From Limnohabitans sp. MMS-10A-192 (GTDB lineage Bacteria > Pseudomonadota > Gammaproteobacteria > Burkholderiales > Burkholderiaceae_C): DNA of 64,000 nt. Positions within the stretch are counted from its first letter, which is position 1, and the number at the start of each line of letters is the position of its first letter. Both the position numbers and the translations under genes were made by a program. The notes beneath the pieces were generated by a model that saw only the letters and a list, made by a program, of their open reading frames with translations, was not told the DNA's origin and made no database searches. The DNA lies in the NCBI RefSeq assembly GCF_003063335.1, contig NZ_NERX01000009.1:46093-110092 (forward strand). Reading direction: 5' to 3'. This document shows, one piece after another, positions 62,375-64,000 of this stretch.

Positions 62375-63874
62375 ATGCAAACAACGTTTCCCCGATTGAT
62401 GCTCAAGCATGCTGCCGAGCGCCCCAGCGCGCCGGCTTTGCGTGAAAAAGAATATGGCATTTGGCAAACCACCCCCTGGGCGGATTTGGCCAAACTGGTC
62501 GAGGCCATCGCCTGCGGCTTGCACCAAGCTGGCTTGCAGCGCGGTGAGCACATGATCATTGTGGGCTCCAACCGCCCCCGCTTGTCGGCCACCATGCTGG
62601 CGGCGCAGGCGCTGGGTGCTATTCCCGTCAACCTCTACCAAGATGCCGCAGCGGCTGAATGCGTATTCCCCATCACCAACGCCGAAGTGCGCTTTTGTGT
62701 GGTGGAAGACCAGGAACAGGTCGACAAGATGCTGGAAGTGCGCGAGCAGTGCCCGCAGCTGAGCCACATTTTTTATGATGATCCACGCGGTTTGCGCAAT
62801 TACGTGGAAGACGGTTTGGGTTCGCTGGACGAGTTGATCGCCGCCGGTCAGGTGTTCATGGCCCAACATCCGCAATTTTTCCACCTCGAAGTGCAAAAGG
62901 GCAGCAACGGCGATGTGGCCGCGATGTTTTTCACATCGGGCACCACAGGTAACCCCAAGGGCGTGGTGCACACCCACAGCAGCCTGATCGACCGCGCACA
63001 AGCTGGCGCTGAATTCGACAAGCTGACGAGTGCCGAAGACGTGCTGGCCTATATGCCGCCCGCCTGGATCGGTCAGAACATCTTCAGCTACGCGCAGTGG
63101 CTGGTGTGTGGTTACGTGGTCAACTGCCCCGAGTCGGTAGCCACCGTCACCATCGACCTGAAAGAAATTGGCCCGACTTATTACTTTGCGCCGCCTCGCG
63201 TGTTCGAAGGCATGCTCACCAGCGTCATGATCCGCATGGAAGACGCCGGCAGCCTCAAGCGCAAGATGTTCCATGCTTTCATGCGTGTGGCCAAAAAAGT
63301 GGGCCCGGCCCTCATGGACGGCCAATCTGTCGGTCTGGTCGACCGTTTGAAATACGCCATCGGCAACTTCCTGGTTTACGGCCCATTGCGCAACAACCTG
63401 GGTTTCAGCCGCGTGCGCGTGGCCTACACCGCCGGTGAGGCGATCGGTCCTGACTTGTTCACCTTCTACCGTTCGATCGGTGTGAACATCAAGCAGCTGT
63501 ATGGCTCGACAGAAACCGCCGTGTTTGTGTGCCTGCAGCCCGACAACGAAGCGCGTGCCGACACCGTGGGCGTGCCTTGCAAGGGCGTGGAGATCAAGGT
63601 CGCTGACAACGGCGAGATCTTGGTCAAGTCGCCAGGCTTGCTCAAGGGCTATTACAAGAATCCTGAAGCCACCGCCGAAGTGTTGACCGCCGATGGGTGG
63701 TACCACACCAGCGATGCCGGCTTCATCGACAGCCACGGTCACCTCAAGATCATTGACCGCGTGAAAGACGTGGGCCGCCTGCTGGGTGGTGCCAACGACG
63801 GCGCGATGTTCGCACCCAAGTACGTCGAGAACAAGCTCAAGTTCTTCCCCTTCATCAAGGAAGTGGTGGCTTAT
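62375..63874 (+). pseudogene. AMP-dependent acyl-CoA synthetase, interrupted by an IS
   Basis: The first 500 codons of an adenylate-forming ligase. Motifs: FFTSGTTGNPKGVVHTH (P-loop-like A3), YGSTE (A5) and GWYHTSDAGFIDSHGHLKIIDR (A7/A8). After VVAY the frame enters an insertion-sequence end (TGAATCGCCCCGGG) and stops 14 codons later, so the last 100 or so residues with the catalytic Lys are missing. The rest may lie beyond the element, outside the window. The homologues I recall sit in branched-chain-type ABC transporter operons for aromatic or fatty acids. Confidence 0.85.
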
Positions 63875-64000
63875 GAATCGCCCCGGGTATCGTGGAGGCT
63901 GGTTGGTTTAAGTTGAGACCTCGGTCTCGTTGCTCTCGGCTAGTTGCCGGTAGTAGTTCACCTCAGCTTCAGCCGGTGGAATATACCCAATCGAGCTGAG
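63874..64000. mobile_element. IS3-family insertion sequence, one end (partial)
   Basis: Starts with terminal inverted repeat TGAATCGCCCCGGGTATCG (5'-TG as in IS3-family ends) inside the ligase gene. It contains the 3' end of a transposase on the minus strand and runs off the window. Exact IS type and the target duplication cannot be seen. Confidence 0.85.
63908..64000 (-). CDS. IS3-family transposase OrfB, C-terminal fragment
   Basis: The last 30 residues before the TAA at 63908-63910 read SSIGYIPPAEAEVNYYRQLA followed by ESNETEVST. The GYIPPAEAE-NYYRQ ending is typical of the IS3/IS150-group DDE transposase. The rest of the gene lies beyond position 64000. Confidence 0.85.
   Translation of the reverse strand, partial: LSSIGYIPPAEAEVNYYRQLAESNETEVST

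Overview
The window looks like chromosome of a betaproteobacterium of the order Burkholderiales, most likely family Comamonadaceae (a freshwater Limnohabitans/Rhodoferax-like organism). The reasons are the high GC content, the DUF3567 and PhaM-type proteins, the gatCAB / mreBCD-mrdA divergon, the recG-oxyR pair, a tripartite-tricarboxylate (Bug) binding protein and a glycine riboswitch of beta-proteobacterial type. This is inference from recognised proteins; no database was searched. No rRNA or tRNA gene was seen.

1-15.3 kb is mostly housekeeping: an AbrB-type membrane protein (cut by the window edge), DUF3567 and DUF3108 proteins, an IclR regulator divergent from a fumarylacetoacetate-hydrolase-family enzyme, gatCAB, mreBCD with mrdA, and a small stress-type pair (DksA-like plus 'translational machinery' protein) behind two FNR-like boxes. 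15.7-21.9 kb holds a PqqU/YncD-like TonB receptor preceded by a 29-codon leader ORF, then a Tat-exported molybdenum hydroxylase (iorAB type) with its XdhC maturation factor.

21.9-35.5 kb is the accessory heart of the window, a metal (probably copper) handling region. It carries four DUF2946 small proteins, two PCu(A)C copper chaperones, a Crp-type regulator, an MbnP/MbnH pair (four-Cys lipoprotein plus MauG-like di-haem enzyme), two TonB receptors, a PepSY membrane protein with a membrane-anchored 2Fe-2S ferredoxin, a beta-propeller with a CxCC motif and a thioredoxin-like protein. Two DUF2946 genes are near-identical direct repeats flanking the first receptor module. No methanobactin biosynthesis genes are present.

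35.5-46 kb: a TauD-type dioxygenase, phaM with a FIST sensor, tandem Bor lipoproteins, then tgt and queA (queuosine). These two are separated by a large periplasmic protein made of 23-residue repeats and by the scar of a lost salicylate-hydroxylase (nag-type) operon: a LysR C-terminus fused head-on to a NagH-like C-terminus, with an orphan Rieske ferredoxin. 46-56 kb: recG, oxyR, glucokinase, a LysR/Bug/amidohydrolase group, and a tandem glycine riboswitch in front of a D-amino-acid dehydrogenase. 56.2-56.5 kb is a gene-free block of tandem and palindromic repeats.

56.5-64 kb: htpG with a sigma-32-like promoter, an rRNA pseudouridine synthase, a sorbosone-type (putatively PQQ-dependent) dehydrogenase with a di-haem cytochrome c, and a Crp/Fnr regulator divergent from an acyl-CoA ligase. 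The ligase gene is cut by the end of an IS3-family insertion sequence at 63874. The PQQ receptor at 15.9 kb and the dehydrogenase at 60 kb suggest that this strain uses PQQ, possibly scavenged; no pqq biosynthesis gene is visible here.
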